In this document: one piece after another, positions 46,675-56,051 of the stretch
How the letters are laid out: each line of letters begins with the position of its first letter
Position numbering within the stretch: the stretch's first letter is position 1
Source of the DNA: Pedobacter psychrophilus
GTDB taxonomy: Bacteria; Bacteroidota; Bacteroidia; Sphingobacteriales; Sphingobacteriaceae
Direction of reading: 5' to 3'
DNA: 64,000 nt
Assembly (NCBI RefSeq): GCF_001652725.1
Contig: NZ_LWHJ01000030.1
Location: 124,001 to 188,000 of the forward strand
Program-made: the position numbers and the translations under genes
The notes under the pieces: generated by a model
Database searches by the model: none
What the model was told of the DNA's origin: nothing
Seen by the model: only the letters and a program-made list of their open reading frames with translations

Positions 46675-46758
46675 ACCCCCAACCCCCTAAAGGGGAATAA
46701 ACACATATAACAAAATTTAACATTTACATAAAATAATTTCCCTTTAGGGGTTAGGGGT
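46675..46758. repeat. inverted repeat pair between metH and metF
   Basis: CCCCCAACCCCCTAAAGGGG (about 46675-46695) is answered by CCCTTTAGGGGTTAGGGG (about 46740-46758), and each arm contains its own CCCTAAAGGG palindrome. The arms sit at the two edges of the 84 bp spacer. Likely a REP-like element; may also act as an mRNA hairpin before metF. Confidence 0.7.
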
Positions 46759-47715
46759 ATGAAAATTACAGACCACATAAAAAACGCAAAAGGCAAAACA
46801 CTTTTCTCTTTTGAACTTTTACCACCAATCAAGGGGCAAAGTATCCAATGGATTTATGATGCGATAGACCCTTTAATGGAATTTAAACCTCCTTTTATAG
46901 ATGTTACTTCTTTAAGAGAAGATTATATCTACAAAGAGAAAGAAAGTGGACTTTTAGAAAAAGTATCGTACAGAAAACGTCCTGGAACTATTGCAATTTG
47001 CGCTGCAATCATCAATAAATATGGTGTCGATGCTGTGCCACATTTAATTTGTGGTGGTTTTACCAAAGAAGAAACAGAAAATGCGTTAATAGATTTACAG
47101 TTTTTAGGTATCGATAACGTTCTTGCTCTTAGAGGAGATGCTCGTAAAGCAGATTCATCTTTTGTGCCAACCAAAGGCGGACATTGTTATGCCACTGATT
47201 TGATAAAGCATATCAAAGACCATAATTCTGGAAAATTTTTGCATGAAGATGTTGTTTCAGACTATAATAGTGATTTTTGCATTGGCGTTGCCGGTTATCC
47301 AGAGAAACATTTTGAAGCTCCAAACCTTAAAGCCGATTTCAAATTTTTGAAACAAAAGGTAGATGCCGGGGCAGAATTCATTGTTACTCAAATGTTTTTT
47401 GATAACCAAAAGTATTTCGATTTTGTAAAGAAATGTCGTGAAAATGATATTAATGTACCTATAATTCCAGGCTTAAAGCCGATAAGTGCATTAGGGCAAT
47501 TAGTGGCTTTACCTAAGATTTTTCATATAGATTTACCCGAAGAACTTAGCGAAGCGGTACAAGAATGTACTAATGTAAAAGATGTTAAAAAGGTAGGAAC
47601 CGAATTTATGATTCAACAATGTAAGGAGTTAATGGATTTTGGAGTGCCAGTATTGCATTTTTATACCATGGGTAAACCAGAACAGACTTATAATATAGCT
47701 AAAGCGATTTTTTAA
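46759..47715 (+). CDS. metF: methylenetetrahydrofolate reductase
   Basis: 318 aa FAD-dependent TIM barrel that makes 5-methyl-THF for MetH. FSFELLPP (active-site Glu in bacterial MetF), LALRGD, and VTQMFFDNQ are seen. Directly downstream of metH, so the pair may share SAM control. Confidence 0.96.
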   Translation: MKITDHIKNAKGKTLFSFELLPPIKGQSIQWIYDAIDPLMEFKPPFIDVTSLREDYIYKEKESGLLEKVSYRKRPGTIAICAAIINKYGVDAVPHLICGGFTKEETENALIDLQFLGIDNVLALRGDARKADSSFVPTKGGHCYATDLIKHIKDHNSGKFLHEDVVSDYNSDFCIGVAGYPEKHFEAPNLKADFKFLKQKVDAGAEFIVTQMFFDNQKYFDFVKKCRENDINVPIIPGLKPISALGQLVALPKIFHIDLPEELSEAVQECTNVKDVKKVGTEFMIQQCKELMDFGVPVLHFYTMGKPEQTYNIAKAIF

Positions 47716-47730
47716 ATTTCAGAGCACACT

Positions 47731-47898
47731 ATGGACTTTGTATTCTCAGAACTAACTATGATTTTATTATTCACCGTAATACCATTAGCGGTTTTAGTAA
47801 TTGTTATAGTTTACATTAGAAACTGGATGGTGAAACAAACCAAGTTAAAAGAAGAGCAAAATAGATTGCTGAATAAAATCGCTGACAAATTAAAATAA
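47731..47898 (+). CDS. small single-span membrane protein with basic helical tail, 55 aa
   Basis: MDFVFSELTMILLFTVIPLA then a helix through YIRNW and LKEEQNRLLNKIADKLK. A hydrophobic span followed by a short coiled-coil type tail. Starts 15 nt after metF. It belongs to a family with two nearby copies at 47921 and 48369. Confidence 0.65.
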   Translation: MDFVFSELTMILLFTVIPLAVLVIVIVYIRNWMVKQTKLKEEQNRLLNKIADKLK

Positions 47899-47920
47899 GG
47901 ATTATTATAACATAAAAACT

Positions 47921-48049
47921 ATGTCAATCATTTCATTTATCAACATTAGTTTTCCAGAGTTAATAATGCTCTCTATAACCATTTCTATTTTTATAATTAT
48001 TGTAATTTATTTTGTCTTTAAAAAAACAAAAAAATTAAAAACAAAATAA
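47921..48049 (+). CDS. small single-span membrane protein, 42 aa, related to the neighbour
   Basis: MSIISFINISFPELIMLSIT, then IIVIYFVFKKTKKLKTK. Same plan as 47731 but the tail after the span is short. Closely spaced and probably cotranscribed. Confidence 0.55.
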   Translation: MSIISFINISFPELIMLSITISIFIIIVIYFVFKKTKKLKTK

Positions 48050-48368
48050 CGGTTTGTTTCAGAAAATAGCTAGCTCTTTTCCGTAGTTTTTGCCTCACAA
48101 ACCACAAATAATTTTTATAGTGTTTAGTTAAAGTAACTAGTAGATTCAACAATTTAAGGATTTAATTTGCCTGTTCTAAATTTTTAAACGATTGGTAAAT
48201 CAGAACAGACTTACAATACTGATAAAGCGATTTTTTAGATGATAATTGTTTAATTTCATTATTAAAATCATTAATCCAAAAAATGAATTTTGTATTTTAA
48301 GAAAATTATATAAATTGTAAAAAGATTACACAGAGTTTTAAAATAATAGTCAATAAATAATCATTAAC
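48050..48368. other. intergenic stretch with a remnant copy of the metF 3' end
   Basis: Positions 48191-48238 (TGGTAAATCAGAACAGACTT...AAAGCGATTTTTTAG) repeat the last ~47 bp of metF (47670-47715). The rest of the 319 bp is AT-rich with no open frame that I can support. Confidence 0.75.
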
Positions 48369-48527
48369 ATGGGTTTAGGTGCACCAGAAATAATTTTAAT
48401 CTTAATTGGATTTGTATTTCCTCTAATAGTCATTTTATTTGTGGTTCGCTATTTCAGAAAGAGCCAGAGATTAAAGCAAGAACAAGTTGAGTTGTTAAGA
48501 AAGATAGCCAATAATCGAAATTCTTAG
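48369..48527 (+). CDS. small single-span membrane protein, 52 aa, third paralogue
   Basis: MGLGAPEIILILIGFVFPLI, then RYFRKSQRLKQEQVELLRKIANN. The tail LKQEQVELLRKIA parallels LKEEQNRLLNKIA of the 47731 protein. It follows the metF-end remnant, as the first copy follows the real metF, so it arose with a segmental duplication. Confidence 0.68.
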   Translation: MGLGAPEIILILIGFVFPLIVILFVVRYFRKSQRLKQEQVELLRKIANNRNS

Positions 48528-48601
48528 CAAAGAATTTTGAAGACAACATTTATTTAAAAATACATCCATACCTACAAGCCTACTGATAAACATTAAAACC
48601 T

Positions 48602-49351
48602 ATGGAAGTACATCAACACTCTCATCAACCGCATGGAAAAAAAACGTGGAGAAATTATTTTTGGGAATTTCTAATGCTTTTTTTAGCTGTTTTTTGTGGA
48701 TTTTTAGCCGAGTACCAATTAGAGCACACAATTGAGCATGATAGAGAGCAACAATATATATCATCAATGATTGCTGATATGAGAGAAGATTCTGCAAAAA
48801 TTAATTCTAGTATAGATTTATGTGAAAAACAGATTGCTGGTTTTGATAATCTTTTAGAGAACATTTACAACAGACCTTATACTGATAGCAGTTTGAAAGT
48901 GATGTACATCACTCAATTAAAATATACTCATAATAGATATTCTGTATTTTTTACTAAAAGAACTATTAAGCAGTTAGAAAATTCTGGTGCATTAAGGTTA
49001 ATTAGGAATAAATCCGTTTCTGATAGTATAACTTTTTATAATGAAGAATGCGTTATGGCTGAAACTCAAGCAGACTATTTTGAAAAAGTTAGAATGAATA
49101 AAGTTTATGACTATTCTTTAAAACTGTTTGATAATCAATACGTTTTAGATTATAAAGGTCAAGTGTTAAAGACTTTATTTGATAATGGTTCAAAAATTAC
49201 ACTTTTAGATGATGATCCAAGACTCATAAAAGAATATGCAAATGCAATTACCTACGCAAGGGGTTCACTTAAGACTTATATTTTTATCCTAAAAGCTATA
49301 AAAGCAAAAATACCTACAAAGCTGAGTTTTTTAGAGGATAATAACCATTAG
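48602..49351 (+). CDS. conserved membrane-anchored protein with N-terminal His-rich motif, 249 aa
   Basis: Opens MEVHQHSHQPHGKKTWRNYF, then one membrane helix (FLMLFLAVFCGFLAEYQLE), then a soluble alpha-helical domain. This HxHxxHxxHGKK plus FWEFLMLFLAVF opening is a conserved Bacteroidota protein of unknown function. Convergent with the CpsB-like gene. Confidence 0.75.
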   Translation: MEVHQHSHQPHGKKTWRNYFWEFLMLFLAVFCGFLAEYQLEHTIEHDREQQYISSMIADMREDSAKINSSIDLCEKQIAGFDNLLENIYNRPYTDSSLKVMYITQLKYTHNRYSVFFTKRTIKQLENSGALRLIRNKSVSDSITFYNEECVMAETQADYFEKVRMNKVYDYSLKLFDNQYVLDYKGQVLKTLFDNGSKITLLDDDPRLIKEYANAITYARGSLKTYIFILKAIKAKIPTKLSFLEDNNH

Positions 49352-49378
49352 CTTTATAAAAAAATATAAAATTAAAAA

Positions 49379-50116
49379 TTAAACCAACATCACATTCTGT
49401 AAAGCACTTTCTTCAAACAAAGTTTTTAATGAAGGAGTAAATAAAGACTGGTGCAAAGCATCTGCATGTCTGAGGTGATGCATATCTGAACCTATAAAAT
49501 CAATCATCATATTATCTACCAATTCTTCAGCAATTTTTTGAGTTTGCTTACCATAATAACCAGATAATGAAATCGTATTTAATTGAAAATAGCAGCCGTA
49601 TTCTTTAATTTTATAATAATTTTCTATCGAACCTAAATAAAGATAACGCTCTGGATGTGCCAATATCGGCTTTAAGCCTTTATCAGTTAATTTTTGGATA
49701 ATGTCTTTAATATTGTTTGGATAGTTGATGTATGAAAGCTCGAAAAGGATATAATCTTTACCCATAGTCATCAGATTTCCTTTATTGATTTTAGTTTCAA
49801 AGGTTTCATCTAAATAATACTCGGCTGCAGCTTCAATTGGCATATAAATGTTTTGCTTTACTAACTCTTCTCGCAATTCATCTAATGCTTTATTGATGGT
49901 GTCCGGCGTATTACGATAATAATCAGCCATAATATGAGGCGTGGCAATCAGCTTTTTAAAACCAAGTTCTTGGAATCGCTTTACCATCATGATGGACTCC
50001 TTGACAGTTGGAGCGCCATCATCAATGCCGGGAAGAATATGCGAGTGCATATCAATCCCAATATCGCTGAAATTAAATTCTGGTGTGTTTTTCTTTGGTT
50101 TAAAAAGACCGAACAT
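49379..50116 (-). CDS. CpsB/YwqE-type tyrosine-protein phosphatase (PHP family)
   Basis: 245 aa PHP domain. IDMHSHILPGIDDGAP carries the metal ligands; TPHIM, AHPERY and IGSDMHHLRHA follow. This family dephosphorylates the Wzc-type kinase that controls polysaccharide export. Directly abuts rfbB. Confidence 0.9.
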   Translation of the reverse strand: MFGLFKPKKNTPEFNFSDIGIDMHSHILPGIDDGAPTVKESIMMVKRFQELGFKKLIATPHIMADYYRNTPDTINKALDELREELVKQNIYMPIEAAAEYYLDETFETKINKGNLMTMGKDYILFELSYINYPNNIKDIIQKLTDKGLKPILAHPERYLYLGSIENYYKIKEYGCYFQLNTISLSGYYGKQTQKIAEELVDNMMIDFIGSDMHHLRHADALHQSLFTPSLKTLFEESALQNVMLV

Positions 50117-51169
50117 TTATCTGTTTTGGTATTGCTCCTCGTAATAATGTTGATAATTACCAGAAGTAACGTTATTTAGCCAGGTTTCGTTTGCTAAATA
50201 CCAATCGACTGTTTTTTCTAAACCTTCTTCAAATTGTAAACTTGGTTCCCATCCCAATTCGTTTTTCAGTTTTTTAGCGTCGATTGCATAACGTAAATCG
50301 TGGCCAGCTCTATCGGTAACGTAGGTAATTAGTTTTTCTGATGTTCCTTCTTCACGATTTAATTTTTTATCCATCACTTTACACAATGTTCTGATTAAAT
50401 CGATATTAGTCCATTCGTTATGTCCTCCAATATTATATGTTTCTCCAGATTTTGCTTTATGGAAAATCACATCAATTGCCCTTGCATGATCTTCTACCCA
50501 AAGCCAATCTCTAATATTTTCTCCTTTTCCGTAAATAGGTATGGCTTTATTTTGTTTGATATTATGGATAGAAAGGGGAATTAATTTCTCTGGAAAGTGA
50601 AAAGAACCATAATTGTTTGAACAGTTAGAAATCACACAATCCATTCCGTAAGTATCATAATACGCCCTTACAAAATGATCAGAGCTTGCTTTTGATGCAG
50701 AATATGGAGAATGTGGATCGTAAGAAGTTTCTTCGGTAAACATTTCTGTTCCTTCCCCTAAAGTTCCGTAAACTTCATCTGTAGAAACATGATAAAAACG
50801 TTTTTTATCATAGTCACCTTTCCATGATGTTTTTGCAGCGTTCAACAGATTGCAAGTTCCCACCACGTTAGTCATTACAAATTCTATTGGATTAGAAATT
50901 GAACGATCTACGTGAGATTCGGCAGCTAAATGTATAACCGCATCAAAATTTTCTTTATCAAATAAATTTTGGATAAAAGCAGCATCAACAATATCGCCCT
51001 TTACAAATTTGTAGTTTGCAGATTTCTCTACATCCAATAAATTCTCCAAATTTCCCGCATAGGTCAGTTTATCCAAGTTTACGATTTCATAATTTGGATA
51101 GGTGTTCACAAAACGCCTTACAACGTGTGAACCAATAAATCCGGCTCCGCCGGTGATGAGTATTTTCAT
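50117..51169 (-). CDS. rfbB: dTDP-glucose 4,6-dehydratase
   Basis: 350 aa extended SDR. Rossmann GGAGFIGSHV, catalytic STDEVYGT, YSASKASSDH and the substrate-loop FPEKLIPL. Converts dTDP-glucose to the 4-keto-6-deoxy sugar for rhamnose and related sugars. The companion rfbA, C and D are not in view. Confidence 0.95.
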   Translation of the reverse strand: MKILITGGAGFIGSHVVRRFVNTYPNYEIVNLDKLTYAGNLENLLDVEKSANYKFVKGDIVDAAFIQNLFDKENFDAVIHLAAESHVDRSISNPIEFVMTNVVGTCNLLNAAKTSWKGDYDKKRFYHVSTDEVYGTLGEGTEMFTEETSYDPHSPYSASKASSDHFVRAYYDTYGMDCVISNCSNNYGSFHFPEKLIPLSIHNIKQNKAIPIYGKGENIRDWLWVEDHARAIDVIFHKAKSGETYNIGGHNEWTNIDLIRTLCKVMDKKLNREEGTSEKLITYVTDRAGHDLRYAIDAKKLKNELGWEPSLQFEEGLEKTVDWYLANETWLNNVTSGNYQHYYEEQYQNR

Positions 51170-51180
51170 TTGATAAGATT

Positions 51181-51256
51181 TGAGTATTGAGAATTGAGTA
51201 TTGAGTTAGCTAACCAGATTATAAAGTCGCATATCTCAATACTCATATCTCAAATC
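51181..51256. repeat. AT-rich TATTGAG / CTCAATA palindromic repeat, copy 2
   Basis: TGAGTATTGAGAATTGAGTA at the left and ATCTCAATACTCATATCTCA at the right with a short non-repeated centre, filling the rfbB-galE gap. Related to the copy at 42788. Confidence 0.6.
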
Positions 51257-51260
51257 TATT

Positions 51261-52289
51261 TTAAAAAGGATTCTTAGCTATATATTTTTCCCATTCCCAT
51301 GCAGATTTCATCATATCATCTACATTTAATTCTGTTTTCCAGCCTAAAGCTTCTGATGATTTAGTGACATCTCCATAAACTTTTTCAATATCGCCAACTC
51401 TGCGTGGACCAATTTTGTATTTTAGTTTTTCGCCTGTCGATTTTTCAAAAGCATTGATAATTTCTAGAACTGTGGTTCCTTTTCCAGTTCCGATATTGAA
51501 AACCTCATAATTATCTTCAGACTTCCCTGCTTCCATACGTTTGATAGCTGCAACGTGTGCTTTAGCTAAATCAACAACATGAATGTAATCTCTTACACAA
51601 CTCCCGTCAGCAGTATCATAATCATCACCAAAAACAGTAATTTGTTCTCTTTTTCCGATGGCTGTTTGGGTAACAAAAGGAATTAAATTTTGTGGAACAC
51701 CAATTGGTAATTCACCAATTAAAGCTGTTGCATGTGCTCCAACCGGATTGAAATATCTTAGCGCAACAATGTTATAGTTTTTATTTACAGATGCAGTTTC
51801 TGCTAAAATTTCCTCAGCAATTTGTTTTGTATTCCCGTAAGGAGATTCTGCTTTTTTAACTGGTGCAGCTTCTGTTACTGGCAAAACATCGGGCTGACCG
51901 TAAACAGTACAACTTGATGAGAAAACAAAGTTTATAGGTGTATCTTTATATTGAGAAAGCAGGTTAATTAAAGAAAAAAAGTTGTTTCTGTAGTATTCTA
52001 AAGGTTTTTGAACCGATTCTCCAACAGCTTTAAAAGCCGCAAAATGGATAATTCCTTTGATATCTGAATTTGATTTGATGAAAGCCGTAACTTTAGCTTC
52101 GTCACATAAATCAAACTGATGAAATTCTGGCTTGTAACCGATTATTTTTTCTATTTGATCTAATATTTTGATTGATGAATTAGATAAATCATCAACAATT
52201 ACTGGAGTATAACCTGCATTATAAAGTTCTACAACGGTATGCGAACCTATAAATCCTGTTCCTCCTGTTACTAAAATCTTTGTTCCCAT
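51261..52289 (-). CDS. galE: UDP-glucose 4-epimerase
   Basis: 342 aa. GGTGFIGSHTVVEL, SSSCTVYGQ, PYGNTKQIAEE (YxxxK) and RYFNPVGAH. Interconverts UDP-glucose and UDP-galactose for envelope glycans. Overlaps the uxs gene by one base. Confidence 0.96.
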   Translation of the reverse strand: MGTKILVTGGTGFIGSHTVVELYNAGYTPVIVDDLSNSSIKILDQIEKIIGYKPEFHQFDLCDEAKVTAFIKSNSDIKGIIHFAAFKAVGESVQKPLEYYRNNFFSLINLLSQYKDTPINFVFSSSCTVYGQPDVLPVTEAAPVKKAESPYGNTKQIAEEILAETASVNKNYNIVALRYFNPVGAHATALIGELPIGVPQNLIPFVTQTAIGKREQITVFGDDYDTADGSCVRDYIHVVDLAKAHVAAIKRMEAGKSEDNYEVFNIGTGKGTTVLEIINAFEKSTGEKLKYKIGPRRVGDIEKVYGDVTKSSEALGWKTELNVDDMMKSAWEWEKYIAKNPF

Positions 52290-53281
52290 TATTTATTATA
52301 ATTCGTAAAGTCTTTGTGATCGATTTTATCCAATTGCTCTTGAGTTAGGGTCTTAAAATATTCGTAAGTGATTTTTAAACCTTCTGCCCTGTTCACTTTT
52401 GGTTCCCAGTTTAATAACGCTCTTGCCTTAGTAATATCTGGCTGACGTTGTCTTGGGTCATCTTGAGGAAGTGGTTTATAAATTACTTTTTGGTTTGTTC
52501 CAGTCAATTTAATAATCTCTTCTGCAAACTGACCAATGGTAATTTCATCTGGGTTTCCTATGTTAACTGGTTGCGCATAATCAGACATTAACAACCTGTA
52601 AATTCCTTCTACCAAATCATCAACATAACAGAAAGAACGGGTTTGTGTTCCATCTCCAAAAACCGTTAAATCTTCTCCACGTAGAGCCTGACCTACAAAT
52701 GCCGGTAAAACACGTCCATCATTTAATCGCATTCTTGGCCCGTAAGTATTAAAAATTCTTACAATTCTGGTTTCAACACCATGAAAAGTATGATAAGCCA
52801 TTGTGATAGCTTCTTGGAAACGTTTCGCTTCATCATACACACCACGAGGGCCAACAGGGTTTACATTTCCCCAATATTCTTCTGGTTGAGGATTTACAGC
52901 TGGATCTCCATAAACTTCTGAAGTAGAAGCAATGATCAATCTCGCATTTTTAACTCGGGCTAAACCCAAAAGATTATGAATTCCCAAAGAACCAACTTTT
53001 AAAGTCTGGATCGGAATTTTTAAATAATCTATAGGACTTGCAGGTGAAGCAAAGTGTAAGATATAATCCAATTCTCCAGCTACATGTACAAATTTTGAAA
53101 CATCATGATGATGAAATTCAAAATCTTCTAGCGGAAAAAGATGTTCGATATTGGCTAAATCGCCAGTAATCAAATTATCCATCGCAATTACATAATAGCC
53201 CTCTTTTATAAACCTATCGCACAAATGCGAACCTAAAAAACCTGCCGCACCAGTAATTAAAACTCTTTTTTTAACGCTCAT
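52289..53281 (-). CDS. UDP-glucuronate decarboxylase (UDP-xylose synthase)
   Basis: 330 aa [35 protein letters not shown] and [10 protein letters not shown]. Uses UDP-glucuronate made by the neighbouring Ugd to form UDP-xylose or the 4-keto-pentose. The Ugd-Uxs order supports the call. Confidence 0.93.
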   Translation of the reverse strand: MSVKKRVLITGAAGFLGSHLCDRFIKEGYYVIAMDNLITGDLANIEHLFPLEDFEFHHHDVSKFVHVAGELDYILHFASPASPIDYLKIPIQTLKVGSLGIHNLLGLARVKNARLIIASTSEVYGDPAVNPQPEEYWGNVNPVGPRGVYDEAKRFQEAITMAYHTFHGVETRIVRIFNTYGPRMRLNDGRVLPAFVGQALRGEDLTVFGDGTQTRSFCYVDDLVEGIYRLLMSDYAQPVNIGNPDEITIGQFAEEIIKLTGTNQKVIYKPLPQDDPRQRQPDITKARALLNWEPKVNRAEGLKITYEYFKTLTQEQLDKIDHKDFTNYNK

Positions 53282-53300
53282 TTTTATGTTTTTATGCTTC

Positions 53301-54611
53301 TTAATTTACTGTTGCCCTGCCAATACTATTATAATAATATCCTAAATCAATCATTTTATGAAGATCGTAAAGGTTTCTTCCATCAAAAATTACTTTTGAA
53401 GCCATTTTTTCTTCCATTTGCTTAAAATCCGGATTTCTAAATGCTTGCCATTCTGTTGCGATAATTAAAGCATCGGCACCTTCTAAAGCTTCATAAGCAT
53501 TATCGGCGAAGGCCAAAATATCACCTTTCATTTTTCTTACATTTTCCATTCCCTCTGGATCGTAAGCAACAATCTCAGCCCCTGCTTTCGTCAATTCGTC
53601 AATTATGTACAAAGCTGGTGCTTCTCGGATATCGTCGGTTTCTGGCTTAAATGCCAAACCCCAAAGTGCAAATTTCTTTCCCTTAACATCGTTGTTGTAA
53701 TATTTCATCATCTTCTCAACGATCTTTAGTTTTTGGCTCTGATTTACTTCCATTACCGCATCCAAGATCTTGAAATCATAATCATATTCTTTTGATGATA
53801 AAGCCAAAGCTTGAACATCTTTTGGGAAGCAACTACCACCATAACCAATGCCTGGAAATAAGAATCGCTTTCCAATTCTATCATCGGCACCAACGCCTCT
53901 TCGCACCATATCAACATCAGCACCTACCAATTCGCAAAGGTTGGCAACCTCGTTCATGAAAGTGATTTTTGTTGCCAAAAATGAATTAGCAGCATATTTT
54001 GTTAATTCAGAAGAACGTTCGTCCATAAAAATAACTGGATTTCCAGAACGAACATACGGAGCGTAAAGTTCTTCCATCAATTTTTTAGCCCTATCACTTC
54101 TTGTTCCTACCACCACTCTATCTGGCTTCATAAAATCATCAACTGCAACACCTTCTCTTAAAAACTCAGGGTTAGAAACCACATCAACTTCTACCAAAGT
54201 ATTTTCTTCAAAAGCGGCTCTAACTTTATCTGCAGTACCAACCGGAACTGTGGATTTGGTAACGATAACTTTATAATCTGTAATCAGATTTGCAATATCT
54301 TTTGCAGCGCCCAAAACATAGCTCAAGTCCGCTTTTCCGTCTCCCCCCGGAGGAGTTGGCAATGCTAAAAATATGATGACAGCATCTTTTATGGCTTCAG
54401 CTAAATCTGTTGTGAACTTGATACGACCTTGTTCTATATTTCTATGGAAAAGAATATCAAGGCCTGGTTCGTAGATGGGAAGCTCCCCATTCTTCATCTT
54501 ATTTACTTTTTCCTCAACTATATCTACACAGGTTACATTGTTTCCGGTTTCAGCTAAACAAGTTCCGGTCACTAAACCAACATATCCTGTCCCGATTACT
54601 GCTATATTCAT
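53301..54611 (-). CDS. ugd: UDP-glucose 6-dehydrogenase
   Basis: 436 aa. [17 protein letters not shown] (NAD site), [23 protein letters not shown], and [14 protein letters not shown] with the catalytic Cys. Oxidises UDP-glucose to UDP-glucuronate. First gene of the sugar-nucleotide cluster ugd-uxs-galE-rfbB-cpsB. Confidence 0.97.
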   Translation of the reverse strand: MNIAVIGTGYVGLVTGTCLAETGNNVTCVDIVEEKVNKMKNGELPIYEPGLDILFHRNIEQGRIKFTTDLAEAIKDAVIIFLALPTPPGGDGKADLSYVLGAAKDIANLITDYKVIVTKSTVPVGTADKVRAAFEENTLVEVDVVSNPEFLREGVAVDDFMKPDRVVVGTRSDRAKKLMEELYAPYVRSGNPVIFMDERSSELTKYAANSFLATKITFMNEVANLCELVGADVDMVRRGVGADDRIGKRFLFPGIGYGGSCFPKDVQALALSSKEYDYDFKILDAVMEVNQSQKLKIVEKMMKYYNNDVKGKKFALWGLAFKPETDDIREAPALYIIDELTKAGAEIVAYDPEGMENVRKMKGDILAFADNAYEALEGADALIIATEWQAFRNPDFKQMEEKMASKVIFDGRNLYDLHKMIDLGYYYNSIGRATVN

Positions 54612-54675
54612 ATTTTTATTGCTGTATTTTCTTAAATTTCTTTAAACTTGACGAAGTTAATAATTCGAGAGATAA

Positions 54676-55917
54676 ATGCCTATATTTTATAACATTGGGA
54701 TTAAGTTTTATTATTTTTTAGTATGGATAGTTTCTTTTTTTAATAGAAAAGCAAAACTTTGGATTGATGGGAGAATGAATTGGCGTTCAAAATTTAACCC
54801 TAATCATTTGCATAAAAACATTTGGTTTCACTTTGCTTCTTTAGGAGAATTTGAACAGGGAAAGCCACTTTTACAAGCGGTTAGAAAAAGATTTCCTGAT
54901 AAAAAAATTGTAATTACCTTTTTCTCTCCTTCCGGATATGAGGTTAGAAAAAACTCTCTTTTGGGAGATTATATCCTTTATCTTCCTTTAGATACTGCAA
55001 AAAATGCTCAAGATTTTCTAAATATTTTTAAGCCTGAAATTGCGGTTTTTAACAAGTACGAGTTCTGGAATTATTTTTTTAAGGAGTTAAAAAAACAGCA
55101 AATCCCACTATATATTACTTCTGCAATCTTTAGGAAAGAGCAATTGTTTTTTAAGCCTTACGGCGATTTTTATCGCTCTATCTTAAAATGTGTCACCCAT
55201 TTTTTTGTTCAAAATCAAACCTCAGCAGATTTATTAAATGGAATTGGTTTAAATAATTTTACCATTAGTGGTGATACCCGTTTTGATAGCGTAGCAGATT
55301 TGGCTCAAACTAGAAAGGATTTCCCCATAATCGAAAACTTTAAAGACAATCAAAAAATTTTTATCGGTGGAAGCACATGGCTTGAGGATGAAAAACTAAT
55401 TGCCCAATACATTTTATCACCACCAAAAGGTTGGAAATTTATTATAGCTCCACATGAAATATCAGAAACAAACATCAAAAGTTTACAGCATCTTTTAAAT
55501 AATGAAGTAATTCGATATTCTGAAATTAACGAGGCATCATCCATAAAAGATGCTAAATTTTTAATAATTGATAATATCGGGATGCTTTCTTCTTTATATG
55601 CTTATGCAGATGTTGCATATATTGGTGGAGGTTTTGGAGCAGGAATTCATAATACTTTAGAGGCAGCTGCTTATGGATTACCAGTGATTTTTGGGCCTAG
55701 ATATCGAAAATTTAAAGAGGCAATTGATTTGGTTTCTTTAAAAGGAGGATTTACAATTAGCAATCAAGAAGAGTTAAATGAGGTTTTAAATAAATTAATT
55801 TCTAATGAAGACTTTAGAAAACAATCTGGAGAAATCGCAAAGATTTATGTGGATCAAAATATTGGAGCTACTCAGATGATTATGGATGAAGTTTTTGGGA
55901 AATTGTCTGGATCTTGA
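54676..55917 (+). CDS. waaA: 3-deoxy-D-manno-octulosonic acid (Kdo) transferase
   Basis: 413 aa GT-B enzyme that attaches Kdo to lipid A. FHFASLGEFEQGKPL with the catalytic acid E, FFSPSGYE, and GGGFGAGIHNTLEAAAYG at the C-terminal sugar-nucleotide site. An N-terminal hydrophobic anchor is present. Divergent from ugd. Confidence 0.93.
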   Translation: MPIFYNIGIKFYYFLVWIVSFFNRKAKLWIDGRMNWRSKFNPNHLHKNIWFHFASLGEFEQGKPLLQAVRKRFPDKKIVITFFSPSGYEVRKNSLLGDYILYLPLDTAKNAQDFLNIFKPEIAVFNKYEFWNYFFKELKKQQIPLYITSAIFRKEQLFFKPYGDFYRSILKCVTHFFVQNQTSADLLNGIGLNNFTISGDTRFDSVADLAQTRKDFPIIENFKDNQKIFIGGSTWLEDEKLIAQYILSPPKGWKFIIAPHEISETNIKSLQHLLNNEVIRYSEINEASSIKDAKFLIIDNIGMLSSLYAYADVAYIGGGFGAGIHNTLEAAAYGLPVIFGPRYRKFKEAIDLVSLKGGFTISNQEELNEVLNKLISNEDFRKQSGEIAKIYVDQNIGATQMIMDEVFGKLSGS

Positions 55918-56046
55918 TTAACAGGATTTTAGGATTATCTTGATTCCTATTTTAAGAAGAAAAAATTCAAATAGCAAACAATCCTTTTTATCCTTTAATC
56001 AAGAAAATCAAGATTCCGACAAAGAGATTAGCGATTATTAGTGGCA
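55913..56046. repeat. intergenic repeat, family A copy 3 (convergent junction)
   Basis: GGATCTTGATTAACAGGATT, an inverted answer in TTAATCAAGAAAATCAAGATT (about 55995-56015), then GAGATTAGCGATTATTAGTG ending GGCAAAAC beside the stop of the minus gene. Same motif order and placement as the copies at 6519 and 29668. Confidence 0.7.
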
Positions 56047-56051
56047 AAACT

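Noticed and set aside
49352-49378. Terminator between the 249-aa gene and the CpsB-like gene
   Set aside because: The 27 bp gap is only A-rich with no hairpin.
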